From positions 62,001 to 126,000 of the forward strand of contig JBFHIJ010000003.1 of the NCBI GenBank assembly GCA_041596515.1: a stretch of DNA of 64,000 nt. Direction: 5' to 3'. The notes under the pieces are model-generated. The model was not told the DNA's origin, made no database searches, and saw nothing but the letters and a program-made list of their open reading frames with translations. Position numbers and translations under genes: made by a program. The stretch comes from JBFHIJ01 sp041596515. GTDB lineage: Bacteria; Bacteroidota; Ignavibacteria; Kapaibacteriales; UBA2268. Shown in pieces: positions 17,262 to 24,320 of the stretch; positions within the stretch are counted from its first letter, which is position 1, and each line of letters starts with the position of its first letter.

Positions 17262-17696
17262 TTATTCTATACTCACAAAACCATGTTTTAAAAATAAAGA
17301 GCTGTCTGCCATCCATGAGCCTTTTCTTACTATAGCTACTACTCCTTCAAAATTATTTTCTTTAGCATAGTTTAAGCATCTATTCAGCAACTGTTCCCCA
17401 AATCCCTGCCCTTTATAAAGCTTTTTCATGATATAAAGACAGTTTATTGCTAAATATCCCGGTGCATGTATCGGCCTAAGTGAATGCTCTGCCGGTAAAT
17501 ACTCTACGCCACCTATTGCATTCCCTTTATCATCTATCAGGTAATCGTAACGCATCCCCCTTTCATACATCCGAATATTCCAATCCACCTTGCAAGCATA
17601 ACCCTCATTTTTAAGGTCTTTGTATCCACACATACTCATGCTTGAAAATATGTTAGGATTTCCCTCTATAATAGAGTTCTGAGTCATAATTAACAT
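17262..17696 (-). CDS. GNAT acetyltransferase, N-terminal half of YoaP-like gene
   Basis: 144-aa GNAT-fold N-acetyltransferase. Seen: YLAINCLYIMKKLYKGQGFGEQLLNR (the latter part being the acetyl-CoA pyrophosphate loop, motif A, Q/R-x-x-G-x-G-like), then NNFEGVVAIVRKGSWMADSSLFLKHGFVSIE, where the YoaP family would run into its second domain. A TAA cuts the frame there; the missing domain follows in the +1 frame 22 bases on. Either a recent loss-of-function change, a sequencing error, or two separate subunits. Substrate unknown. Confidence 0.75.
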   Translation of the reverse strand: MLIMTQNSIIEGNPNIFSSMSMCGYKDLKNEGYACKVDWNIRMYERGMRYDYLIDDKGNAIGGVEYLPAEHSLRPIHAPGYLAINCLYIMKKLYKGQGFGEQLLNRCLNYAKENNFEGVVAIVRKGSWMADSSLFLKHGFVSIE

Positions 17697-17891
17697 CTCG
17701 ACATTTCAAAAATATGTCACTTCTTGTGGTCTTAATATAGTATTTTTATAGAAAATTATTGACTTATTTGGTATTTCGATATAACTCATGTGACTTAAAC
17801 TATTTAAATGAGCGTATAAGAGATTGTAACTACTCTCGTTTATAAAATATCTGAATAGTGAATGTAGATTTTTATTAACTCGGAGAGCGAT

Positions 17892-19139
17892 ATGGAAAAG
17901 CCTAATAGTTTTTCAAAACGGTTGAGACGATACTTAAAAGTTATCTTCTCAGGAGCTTTAATATTTGCCATAATGGGAGGGGAATGTAACGATTCCGGAA
18001 CAGATCCCATTGTTGACAACCAAAATAAACCATCTGCGCTGACTTTTTTGGTAGGCTATAATGGAGGTGGTTCTCACGGTGCTGAAGATGGTATGTGTTT
18101 GGTTAGTAATAACGGACAGACTGTACAGTTTTTATCTACCTACTATCCTTACTATTCGAGCAACAACTATGTTGATTACAAAAACGGCAGATTGGCTTAC
18201 ACTTATAGGAATAGCCCACCGGAAGGATACACGCCGATAGCCTATTTCGATGTAAGTAATCCGACTGATATTCATATTATTCCGATACCTCCTTCTATGG
18301 AAGAAGATATGTATTGGAGCGTGCCGGCAGTACGCCCACAGGTATTTTCTGATGGTAGGATTGCATTTGTAGCAGTCTATGAAACTGATAATCCATACGA
18401 TGATTCCCACGAAGGACAAATATGCATTTACAACCCAAAAACTGATAAATATACATTTTCAGGAGGCTTAAGTCCGTTTATTATGGATCAGCCGGAGCAA
18501 GGTTATGACACTGAAGCCGGATCTATGGGCGGAAGTTTTGCACTCTCGCAGGATGAAACTTTTATTTTATTTAGTGCTTATGGATACGGTACTGATATGG
18601 GCTCATATCATATTGACTATAAATTCGTAGTCAAATGGGACTTAGCTAACGGTGGATATAGTAGAGTAGCGGAGGGTGCTTCGCAGATTTATTTTATTAG
18701 TGCAGACAATCAGGATGTTATTTTACATTATGATGGCAACAAGCAAGCTATGAATATTAACTCCGGCAATACTGTGTTGATGGATGAGTACAATGACTAT
18801 ATCGCTTATGGTATGTACTCAAAGCAAGATGGTAAATTCTTCAAGCAGTGGCGTGGAGGTGGTATCGCATTGTTTGACAAGAGTAGTGGTTGGATGTTCA
18901 ACCCTGCACAGGCAGATTCATTGAAACCGCCTTATCGAGGCATGGGGACAGGTTCACAATTCTCATCTGACGAATCTAAAATTTACTTTAAAGCAACGAC
19001 TGACTACTACACAAACTATGATTCAGAATTTTGTATTTACTCAACTCCATTAACTTTGACATATCCAAACTCTAATCCTGATAGTTTGTTTATACTTTCT
19101 GCCGAATACGACACCAATTTGTTTGTTTTATTAGATTAA
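17892..19139 (+). CDS. Exported beta-propeller-like protein of unknown function
   Basis: 415-aa protein with a basic N-terminus and a hydrophobic segment (residues ~14-31) ending in IMGGECNDSG; the Cys could be a degenerate lipobox, though Glu before Cys is unusual. The mature part is rich in Tyr, Gly and Asp and has repeated blade-like stretches (FSDGRIAFVAVYETD, ALSQDETFILFSAYG, FSSDESKIYFKATTD) in the style of PD40/TolB propellers. No family is named with confidence. A GGAGAG site precedes the ATG and a strong terminator follows, so it is a single-gene unit. Confidence 0.75.
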   Translation: MEKPNSFSKRLRRYLKVIFSGALIFAIMGGECNDSGTDPIVDNQNKPSALTFLVGYNGGGSHGAEDGMCLVSNNGQTVQFLSTYYPYYSSNNYVDYKNGRLAYTYRNSPPEGYTPIAYFDVSNPTDIHIIPIPPSMEEDMYWSVPAVRPQVFSDGRIAFVAVYETDNPYDDSHEGQICIYNPKTDKYTFSGGLSPFIMDQPEQGYDTEAGSMGGSFALSQDETFILFSAYGYGTDMGSYHIDYKFVVKWDLANGGYSRVAEGASQIYFISADNQDVILHYDGNKQAMNINSGNTVLMDEYNDYIAYGMYSKQDGKFFKQWRGGGIALFDKSSGWMFNPAQADSLKPPYRGMGTGSQFSSDESKIYFKATTDYYTNYDSEFCIYSTPLTLTYPNSNPDSLFILSAEYDTNLFVLLD

Positions 19140-19158
19140 ATTGAATAGCATTCAATCT

Positions 19159-19186
19159 ACCCCGTTATAAAACGGGGTTTTTTTTT
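19159..19186 (+). terminator. Intrinsic terminator
   Basis: ACCCCGTT - ATAA - AACGGGGT perfect stem and tetraloop followed by nine T residues, 20 bases after the preceding stop codon. Confidence 0.93.
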
Positions 19187-19629
19187 GATAATAATATATC
19201 AAGAATCAATGTGACTAAAAATACTAAGATGAATGCAGTAAATTTTCAAAAGTAACTCATAAGTTTTAAGGTATTCTGAATATATAATAACTATCATCTC
19301 CTAAGTTTGTACTGCTTTTAAAGCATTCAGAATGTAAAAATTCCTGCAAAAGCAACATGGAATATTTTGATAATATTCTTCAATAAAAGAAAGAAATTGG
19401 GATGTAGAAAATACGTAGTGTTACTGCGATGTAAAAATAGTAATACAGGTTAAATGGTGATTTTTTTTTTTTTGTATACTCATAAAAAGTTTATATATTT
19501 ATATCAATAGCTATTGTATAATGTGATTGTCACAAAATACGACGGGAACGCTGTATTTGGAAGGTAGCGTTCCCGCCAAAAAGTAGGCTCAAAAAGCCAA
19601 TTGTTAAACAAATATAGGGACTAAAACCT
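19187..19629 (+). promoter_or_regulatory. 443-bp non-coding leader of the exported-peptide cassette
   Basis: No gene is visible. The stretch includes a homopolymer run of T near 19460 and an AT-rich region with a TATAAT hexamer at 19517-19522. That hexamer is directly joined to the 13-bp palindrome TGTGATTGTCACA (19522-19534), which could be a promoter overlapped by an operator (CRP/FNR-like half-sites with a short 3-bp spacer; inference). Two hairpins follow (19543-19575 and about 19586-19598) before the ATG at 19630. Confidence 0.5.
19543..19575 (+). promoter_or_regulatory. 5' leader hairpin before small exported protein
   Basis: Perfect 10-bp stem CGGGAACGCT / AGCGTTCCCG with a 13-nt loop, 54 bases upstream of the ATG. 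A smaller GGCT-CAAAA-AGCC hairpin follows. No T-run, so an mRNA-stabilising or regulatory leader is more likely than a terminator. Confidence 0.6.
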
Positions 19630-19932
19630 ATGAAAAAAATTATTAAAACATCATTGAGTGCGATGTTGCTCGGATTTGCTTTGACAGCATTAGTCACAGA
19701 AGCGTTTTCAGTATGCCGTTATCCAGGTAATTGGGTTTGTGTTGAAAACTCATACTTAAACACAAGAGAAGGTCGTGTTACATCGTTTTACACAGATGAT
19801 GGCGGTATGTCCTATACTATTGGTTGTGAATGGGGATTAGGAATTTGCTGGAAAATAGGAGATGGCTATTTAGAAGTAGGTGACGTTTGGGGAATAAGAC
19901 CAGACTCATACGATACGCTTAAACAACAATAA
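19630..19932 (+). CDS. Small exported cysteine-containing protein
   Basis: 100-aa protein with a textbook signal peptide (KKIIKTSLSAMLLGFALTAL, cleavage near residue 26) and a ~74-residue mature part with four Cys (29, 37, 66, 73), suited to two disulfides. It ends in a hydrophilic tail. No family recognised; the arrangement recalls the small NVEALA-type exported peptides of Bacteroidota, which precede six-bladed-propeller lipoproteins, but the NVEALA motif itself is absent (ALVTEAFS here). TAGGGA lies upstream of the ATG. A strong hairpin directly after the gene and a structured leader suggest that it is made in excess over the next two genes. Confidence 0.75.
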   Translation: MKKIIKTSLSAMLLGFALTALVTEAFSVCRYPGNWVCVENSYLNTREGRVTSFYTDDGGMSYTIGCEWGLGICWKIGDGYLEVGDVWGIRPDSYDTLKQQ

Positions 19933-19939
19933 ATCACAA

Positions 19940-19972
19940 GGCCCTAAGCTACATATTATGTGGCTTAGGGCC
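19940..19972 (+). terminator. Strong intercistronic hairpin (attenuating terminator or RNA-end stabiliser)
   Basis: GGCCCTAAGCTACA - TATTA - TGTGGCTTAGGGCC: about 14 pairs with one wobble pair, 8 bases after the small-protein stop. Only GATTGTTT follows instead of a clean T-run, so partial read-through into the lipoprotein gene is expected. Confidence 0.75.
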
Positions 19973-19991
19973 GATTGTTTGGAGGAGTGAA

Positions 19992-21239
19992 ATGTTTTTG
20001 ATATTATTGATTCTGCTTACTTGTACATCATGTGAGCTTGAAAGTCATAGTGATAATAATAATTTTGTTATCAAAGAAACAGACGACATAATCATTAGCG
20101 GAGTTAAGCAACTTGTATATCAAGATAGTCTATTGCTACTTCTTGATATAACTTGTAAAGAATTTTATCTGCTAACGAGAGATGGTACTATTAAAGCTGC
20201 ATATAAAATGAAAGGCTACTACGCTGATTCAATTTCAAAATATGGAGAACCCAATAGACCTGATACCAAATTCCATAGATTAGATGAAGTAAGAAAAACT
20301 GATCCGGGAATGTTTGAAAATGACAGATACGAAAGAGATTTATCAAATCGTTTTGAAAGTGTTACTTTTATGGATGATAAGATTGTGGCCTCAGGCATGA
20401 TCTCAACTTTTGGAGGACATATAAGAAAACAGAATTTAAAATTCATTGCTGATATGAATGCACTTCTTGTGTATGAAAAAAATAAAAGTGAAGCAAAAAA
20501 GATAAGACCAATGGTTTACTATAGGAGCAAAGGAAAAGCAGGCAGAATGCCGGGCATTCTTTATGATAAATATAATGATAGAATTATTGCACAAAACTTT
20601 ATTTTCCGTCTTTTAGATAGAGATATGGATCATAGCACTATATATCCTGATTCATTAAACCGTTTGATTGCTTTCACATCAGAACTTGAAATGTTGGATG
20701 ATTTTGGAAGAGTTCCGGATGAGATGATATACCAAAGCTACGAGTATAATTTAAGACCTTTTATATTTCAAACACAGGATTCCAATATATGGTATGGCAC
20801 AAATTTCTATCCCTCATTATTTAACATCAATACTGGTAAAAAAATAGAACTGCAAATACCTATGGCAAGAAATCTTGAATTCTTTAATCTGATAAAAGAG
20901 GCAGAGTTTCGCCATGATACAGCAATTGGTGAAATTATTAAAGATAATATGCATCTCTGCAATTATGAGCTTTTATATACTCAATGCACCAATGAAAACG
21001 AAATTATAGTTGATTTACTAACAGCTTTCAATAAAAATGGTAAAAAAGAGCAGTATCACTTACTCCAAAAATATTCTATAGATGGGGTTTTGTTAGGTGA
21101 AAAAGAATTCCCTCAAAATGGAGCAAAAGGTAATCTACAAAGAATAGCATATTCGAATGAAAGAGATGAATTCGTATTCCTAATTTTTGAAAATGACAGT
21201 TGGCATCTCTACTATGCTTCGCAGGAGGATGTATGGTAA
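19992..21239 (+). CDS. Lipoprotein, putative six-bladed beta-propeller
   Basis: 415-aa lipoprotein: a short hydrophobic signal (MFLILLILLTCTSC) with lipobox Cys14 and then Glu at +2. The mature part shows short repeated strand pairs such as ISGVKQLVYQDSLLLLLD and FYLLTRDGTIKAAYKMKG, in the style of the six-bladed propeller (DUF5128-like) lipoproteins of Bacteroidota; this is a fold-level inference. GGAGGAG at 19981-19987 fixes the start. It overlaps the next gene by 7 bases, so translation is coupled. Confidence 0.75.
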   Translation: MFLILLILLTCTSCELESHSDNNNFVIKETDDIIISGVKQLVYQDSLLLLLDITCKEFYLLTRDGTIKAAYKMKGYYADSISKYGEPNRPDTKFHRLDEVRKTDPGMFENDRYERDLSNRFESVTFMDDKIVASGMISTFGGHIRKQNLKFIADMNALLVYEKNKSEAKKIRPMVYYRSKGKAGRMPGILYDKYNDRIIAQNFIFRLLDRDMDHSTIYPDSLNRLIAFTSELEMLDDFGRVPDEMIYQSYEYNLRPFIFQTQDSNIWYGTNFYPSLFNINTGKKIELQIPMARNLEFFNLIKEAEFRHDTAIGEIIKDNMHLCNYELLYTQCTNENEIIVDLLTAFNKNGKKEQYHLLQKYSIDGVLLGEKEFPQNGAKGNLQRIAYSNERDEFVFLIFENDSWHLYYASQEDVW

Positions 21240-21682
21240 AGAAAATATTTGATATTGCAATACTGATTATAGTTTTAGGACTAATCTTTGGTTTAGTCGT
21301 TTCAGCATTTTCTAAGAATAGTTCGGCTGCATCCAAATACCTTAATCTAAATAAAGAGAAATCAGCGTTGATATTTTTAAAATCAAACGAATGCCTTGGT
21401 TGTAATATTACCATGCTTCGGTGCTTCGAATATCTAAATGACAATCAAAATATCGAGGCAGTTGCAGCAGTCAAAGCGCGAAGAGCAAAAGAACTTGAAA
21501 AATTTAAAAAGTTATATAAGTGGAAAGGAAAAATGATTTTAAACAAAGGTGAAATACTCACAGATTTAGGTTTAAAATCAGATTGTTTTGTTTCAATATA
21601 TGATAATGCCGGAGCACTGCTATTAGAAGTTTCTAGGGGCGACTCTAAGGCATATAATAAAATCAAAAATGTTTTGAAGTAA
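21233..21682 (+). CDS. Membrane-anchored thioredoxin-like CxxC protein
   Basis: 149-aa protein with one N-terminal transmembrane helix (residues ~5-25) and a periplasmic thioredoxin-like domain. Strand SALIFLKSNE is followed by CLGC (Cys54, Cys57) and a third Cys64; a later strand FVSIYDNAGALLLEVSRG fits the end of the fold. The start is ATG 21233, set by AGGAGGA at 21223-21229; the frame is open upstream but without a better start. It overlaps the lipoprotein stop by 7 bases. Possible role: redox partner for the disulfides of the four-Cys exported protein (inference). Confidence 0.78.
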   Translation: MVKKIFDIAILIIVLGLIFGLVVSAFSKNSSAASKYLNLNKEKSALIFLKSNECLGCNITMLRCFEYLNDNQNIEAVAAVKARRAKELEKFKKLYKWKGKMILNKGEILTDLGLKSDCFVSIYDNAGALLLEVSRGDSKAYNKIKNVLK

Positions 21683-21724
21683 AATTATTATTCATAAATA
21701 ATATCAAATATAAATTGACAGTCC

Positions 21725-21760
21725 AAAAGGTAGCTCAAAATAAAAGAGTTGCCTTTTCTA
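21725..21760 (+). terminator. Intrinsic terminator closing the three-gene cassette
   Basis: AAAAGGTAGCTC / GAGTTGCCTTTT, a 12-bp stem with two G-U pairs and a 9-nt loop, 43 bases after the CxxC gene and followed by a T-rich tail. Confidence 0.8.
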
Positions 21761-22035
21761 TTTTTATACACTCTTGACATACCAAGCCACAAGTTATAGA
21801 GTTAGGCTTGTGCCTGATAAAATACTAATACAGTTATTATATTCTGTAACATAGAAGCAGTACTCATCTTAATCCAATAATTTATACGGCTAGATTAATA
21901 TCTATTTGCTTATAAAAATACCATATCTATAAGATTGAGTATTTTTGTTTTCTCTATAGAATTATAATTATTATTTTAGGAGATTGCAAAAACGATATAA
22001 AATTTGGTGATTTCATAACAATGTATTGGATGGGT

Positions 22036-22713
22036 ATGAAAAAGATTCTATTAACCCTTGTAGCAGTTATAACTTTAGCTATTGCTGCTAATGCTCAAAA
22101 TCTTCAAGTGCATTACGATTTTGGTGAAGATCGTGAGTATTATACTACCACTTTTGAGATGTTCAAAACTGATGAGTATGGTAGTACTTTTACTTTTACT
22201 GATTTGGACTACGGTTCAGGTGGCAGTGTTTCAGGTGCTTATATGGAGATAGCAAGAGGTCTCAAATTCTGGGATGATCCTATTGAAATTCATATTGAAT
22301 ATAATGGTGGTAACAGTGGTGGTTTTGCATTTAATAACGCATGGCTGCTTGGCGCTCACTACACTTTCGCCTCTCGCGACTTTTCCCGTATTTTTACATT
22401 TCAGGCTATGTATAAACATATAGAACATGCTGACTATGCTTCTTTTCAGTTGACAGGAGTATGGGCTCTACAATTCATGGATAATATGTTTACTTTCGCA
22501 GGCTTTGCTGATTTCTGGAAAGAAGAAACACCGGTATTTGATGGTGATGGCAATGAAGATGTGTCAGATTATATATTTCTTGCTGAGCCTCAAATATGGT
22601 ACAATGTTTCTAAAAAGCTTTCTGTTGGTACTGAAATAGAGATAAGCAATAACTTTGCTGCAAATAAAGGAATGATGGTCAATCCGACTTTAGCTGTAAA
22701 ATGGTCTTTTTAA
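22036..22713 (+). CDS. DUF5020 outer-membrane beta-barrel (Tsx-like)
   Basis: 225-aa outer-membrane protein with a cleavable signal peptide (MKKILLTLVAVITLAIAANA) and alternating beta strands ending in an aromatic residue (VKWSF), as usual for barrels. LQVHYDFGEDREYYTTTFEMF matches the start of DUF5020 proteins, distant relatives of nucleoside channel Tsx. I choose the ATG at 22036, where the signal peptide begins; an upstream in-frame ATG at 22021 adds only MYWMG. It lies 33 bases before a purine permease gene, which supports a role in letting nucleosides or bases through the outer membrane. Confidence 0.85.
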   Translation: MKKILLTLVAVITLAIAANAQNLQVHYDFGEDREYYTTTFEMFKTDEYGSTFTFTDLDYGSGGSVSGAYMEIARGLKFWDDPIEIHIEYNGGNSGGFAFNNAWLLGAHYTFASRDFSRIFTFQAMYKHIEHADYASFQLTGVWALQFMDNMFTFAGFADFWKEETPVFDGDGNEDVSDYIFLAEPQIWYNVSKKLSVGTEIEISNNFAANKGMMVNPTLAVKWSF

Positions 22714-22746
22714 TTTGAGTTTTGTAAATTATACAGATAAACTATT

Positions 22747-24042
22747 ATGTTAGAAAAATTCTTTCAACTTTCGGAAAACAAGACTACAGTTAAGACGGAA
22801 GTCATAGCAGGGATTACTACCTTCATGACGATGGCATATATCTTAGCTGTAAATCCTGATATCTTATCAGCTACAGGAATGGATAAAGGAGCAGTCTTTT
22901 CTGCTACAGCAATTGCATCTATAGTTGCAACATTAGTAATGGCTTTGGTTGCAAAGTTGCCATTTGCCTTGGCACCCGGCATGGGATTAAATGCATTTTT
23001 TGCATTTACTGTTTGTCTTGGCATGGGATATTCATGGCAGTTTGCATTGACTGCTGTTTTTCTGGAAGGTATTATCTTTCTCCTACTGACATTATTTAAC
23101 ATCAGGGAGCTGATAATAAATGCTATACCAATAAATATGAAGCATGCCATATCCGCAGGGATAGGACTCTTTATTGCATTTATAGGTATGCAAAATGCAG
23201 GTCTTATTATAAATAATGATGCAGTATTGGTAGGGTTAGGCAACATACATGATAAAAATGTTCTGATAATGCTCTTTGGTCTGATACTTAGTGGCGTGTT
23301 ACTTGCTAAAAATGTAAAAGGTGCACTTCTTATCGGAATATTTGCGACTACCTTGTTAGGTATTCCATTTGGAGTAACTAACTTACCTGATCATAGTCTT
23401 ATTTCTGCTCCGCCGAGTATCGCTCCTATTGCATTCCAATTTGATTTTTCTCAAGTCTTTACTAAAGATATGTTGGTAGTGCTATTTACATTTTTGTTTG
23501 TAGATATGTTTGATACTGTTGGAACATTAGTCGGTGTAGCTTCAAAAGCCAATATGATAGACAAAGATGGCAAATTGCCTAGGGTAAAGCAAGCTTTGTT
23601 TGCTGATTCAATTGGAACAACTGTAGGTGCTATGTTAGGTACTTCTACAGTTACAACTTATGTCGAATCCGCATCCGGGGTTTCCGAAGGTGGTAGGACC
23701 GGCTTGACAGCTCTGACGACTGCTGGTATGTTCTTCTTTGCGTTATTTTTAGCACCTTTATTTTTGATGGTTCCAACTGCTGCTACTGCACCGGCATTAA
23801 TCCTTGTAGGTGCTTTTATGCTTTCACCAATATTGAAAGTAAGCTTTGACGACATCACAGAAACAATACCTGTGTTTTTGACAGTAATAATGATGCCATT
23901 GGCATATAGTATCGCAGAAGGTGTGGTTTTTGGTATGCTGTCGTACGTAGTACTTAAAGTACTATCAGGCAAATTCAAAGATGTATCTTGGATTACAGTG
24001 GTCCTCGCGTCCTTATTTATCTTAAAATTTATTTTTGAATAA
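22747..24042 (+). CDS. NCS2/AzgA-type purine permease
   Basis: 431-aa inner-membrane transporter of the AzgA branch of the NCS2 family (adenine/guanine/hypoxanthine uptake, proton-coupled). Typical parts: TEVIAGITTFMTMAYILAVNP at the N-terminus, ALAPGMGLNAFFAFTVCLGMGYSW, FLFVDMFDTVGTLVGVA, and TSTVTTYVESASGVSEGGRTGL. About 12-14 membrane segments, normal length. Organised with the DUF5020 porin as a two-gene purine-salvage unit. No purine riboswitch was seen upstream. Confidence 0.93.
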   Translation: MLEKFFQLSENKTTVKTEVIAGITTFMTMAYILAVNPDILSATGMDKGAVFSATAIASIVATLVMALVAKLPFALAPGMGLNAFFAFTVCLGMGYSWQFALTAVFLEGIIFLLLTLFNIRELIINAIPINMKHAISAGIGLFIAFIGMQNAGLIINNDAVLVGLGNIHDKNVLIMLFGLILSGVLLAKNVKGALLIGIFATTLLGIPFGVTNLPDHSLISAPPSIAPIAFQFDFSQVFTKDMLVVLFTFLFVDMFDTVGTLVGVASKANMIDKDGKLPRVKQALFADSIGTTVGAMLGTSTVTTYVESASGVSEGGRTGLTALTTAGMFFFALFLAPLFLMVPTAATAPALILVGAFMLSPILKVSFDDITETIPVFLTVIMMPLAYSIAEGVVFGMLSYVVLKVLSGKFKDVSWITVVLASLFILKFIFE

Positions 24043-24077
24043 TCTTGTATTGCTTTGTAGATTTTAACCAGAGATTG

Positions 24078-24235
24078 GCATTAGTAAAGATTGGAAAGCA
24101 TTAAAGTTGTTAACTGGCAATGGGTGTAAAACCCCTTGTTCCAATAAGTAAATACCTAAGATTTGCTTACAGTGCAAGTGAGCATGCTCCTCGCTTCTTT
24201 TTTGCTACAATCTCTGGGTTTATAATAAGGATTCG
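24078..24235 (+). repeat. Dispersed MITE-like repeat, copy 3 (internally deleted)
   Basis: Matches the family from the left arm (CATTAGTAAAG) through the hairpin core (CTGGCAATGGGTGTAAAACC) and GCTTACAGTGCAAGTGAGCA, then jumps to the downstream block CTTCTTTTTTGCTACAATCT also found after copy 1 (1556-1575). The right terminal repeat is missing, which suggests an internal deletion. Confidence 0.65.
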
Positions 24236-24261
24236 AGTTAATTCCCTTATTGTAGCAAAAT

Positions 24262-24294
24262 AAAAGCTACCTCTTTTGTAAAGAAGTAGCTTTT
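24262..24294. terminator. Bidirectional terminator between purine permease and metG
   Basis: AAAAGCTAC / GTAGCTTTT perfect 9-bp stem, 15-nt loop, with A- and T-rich flanks on both sides, between two convergent genes. Confidence 0.85.
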
Positions 24295-24320
24295 ATTACA
24301 CATAATGATATTTATACTTA

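Noticed and set aside
21762..22035. Purine riboswitch upstream of the purine-uptake genes
   Set aside because: No conserved three-way-junction core sequence could be found.
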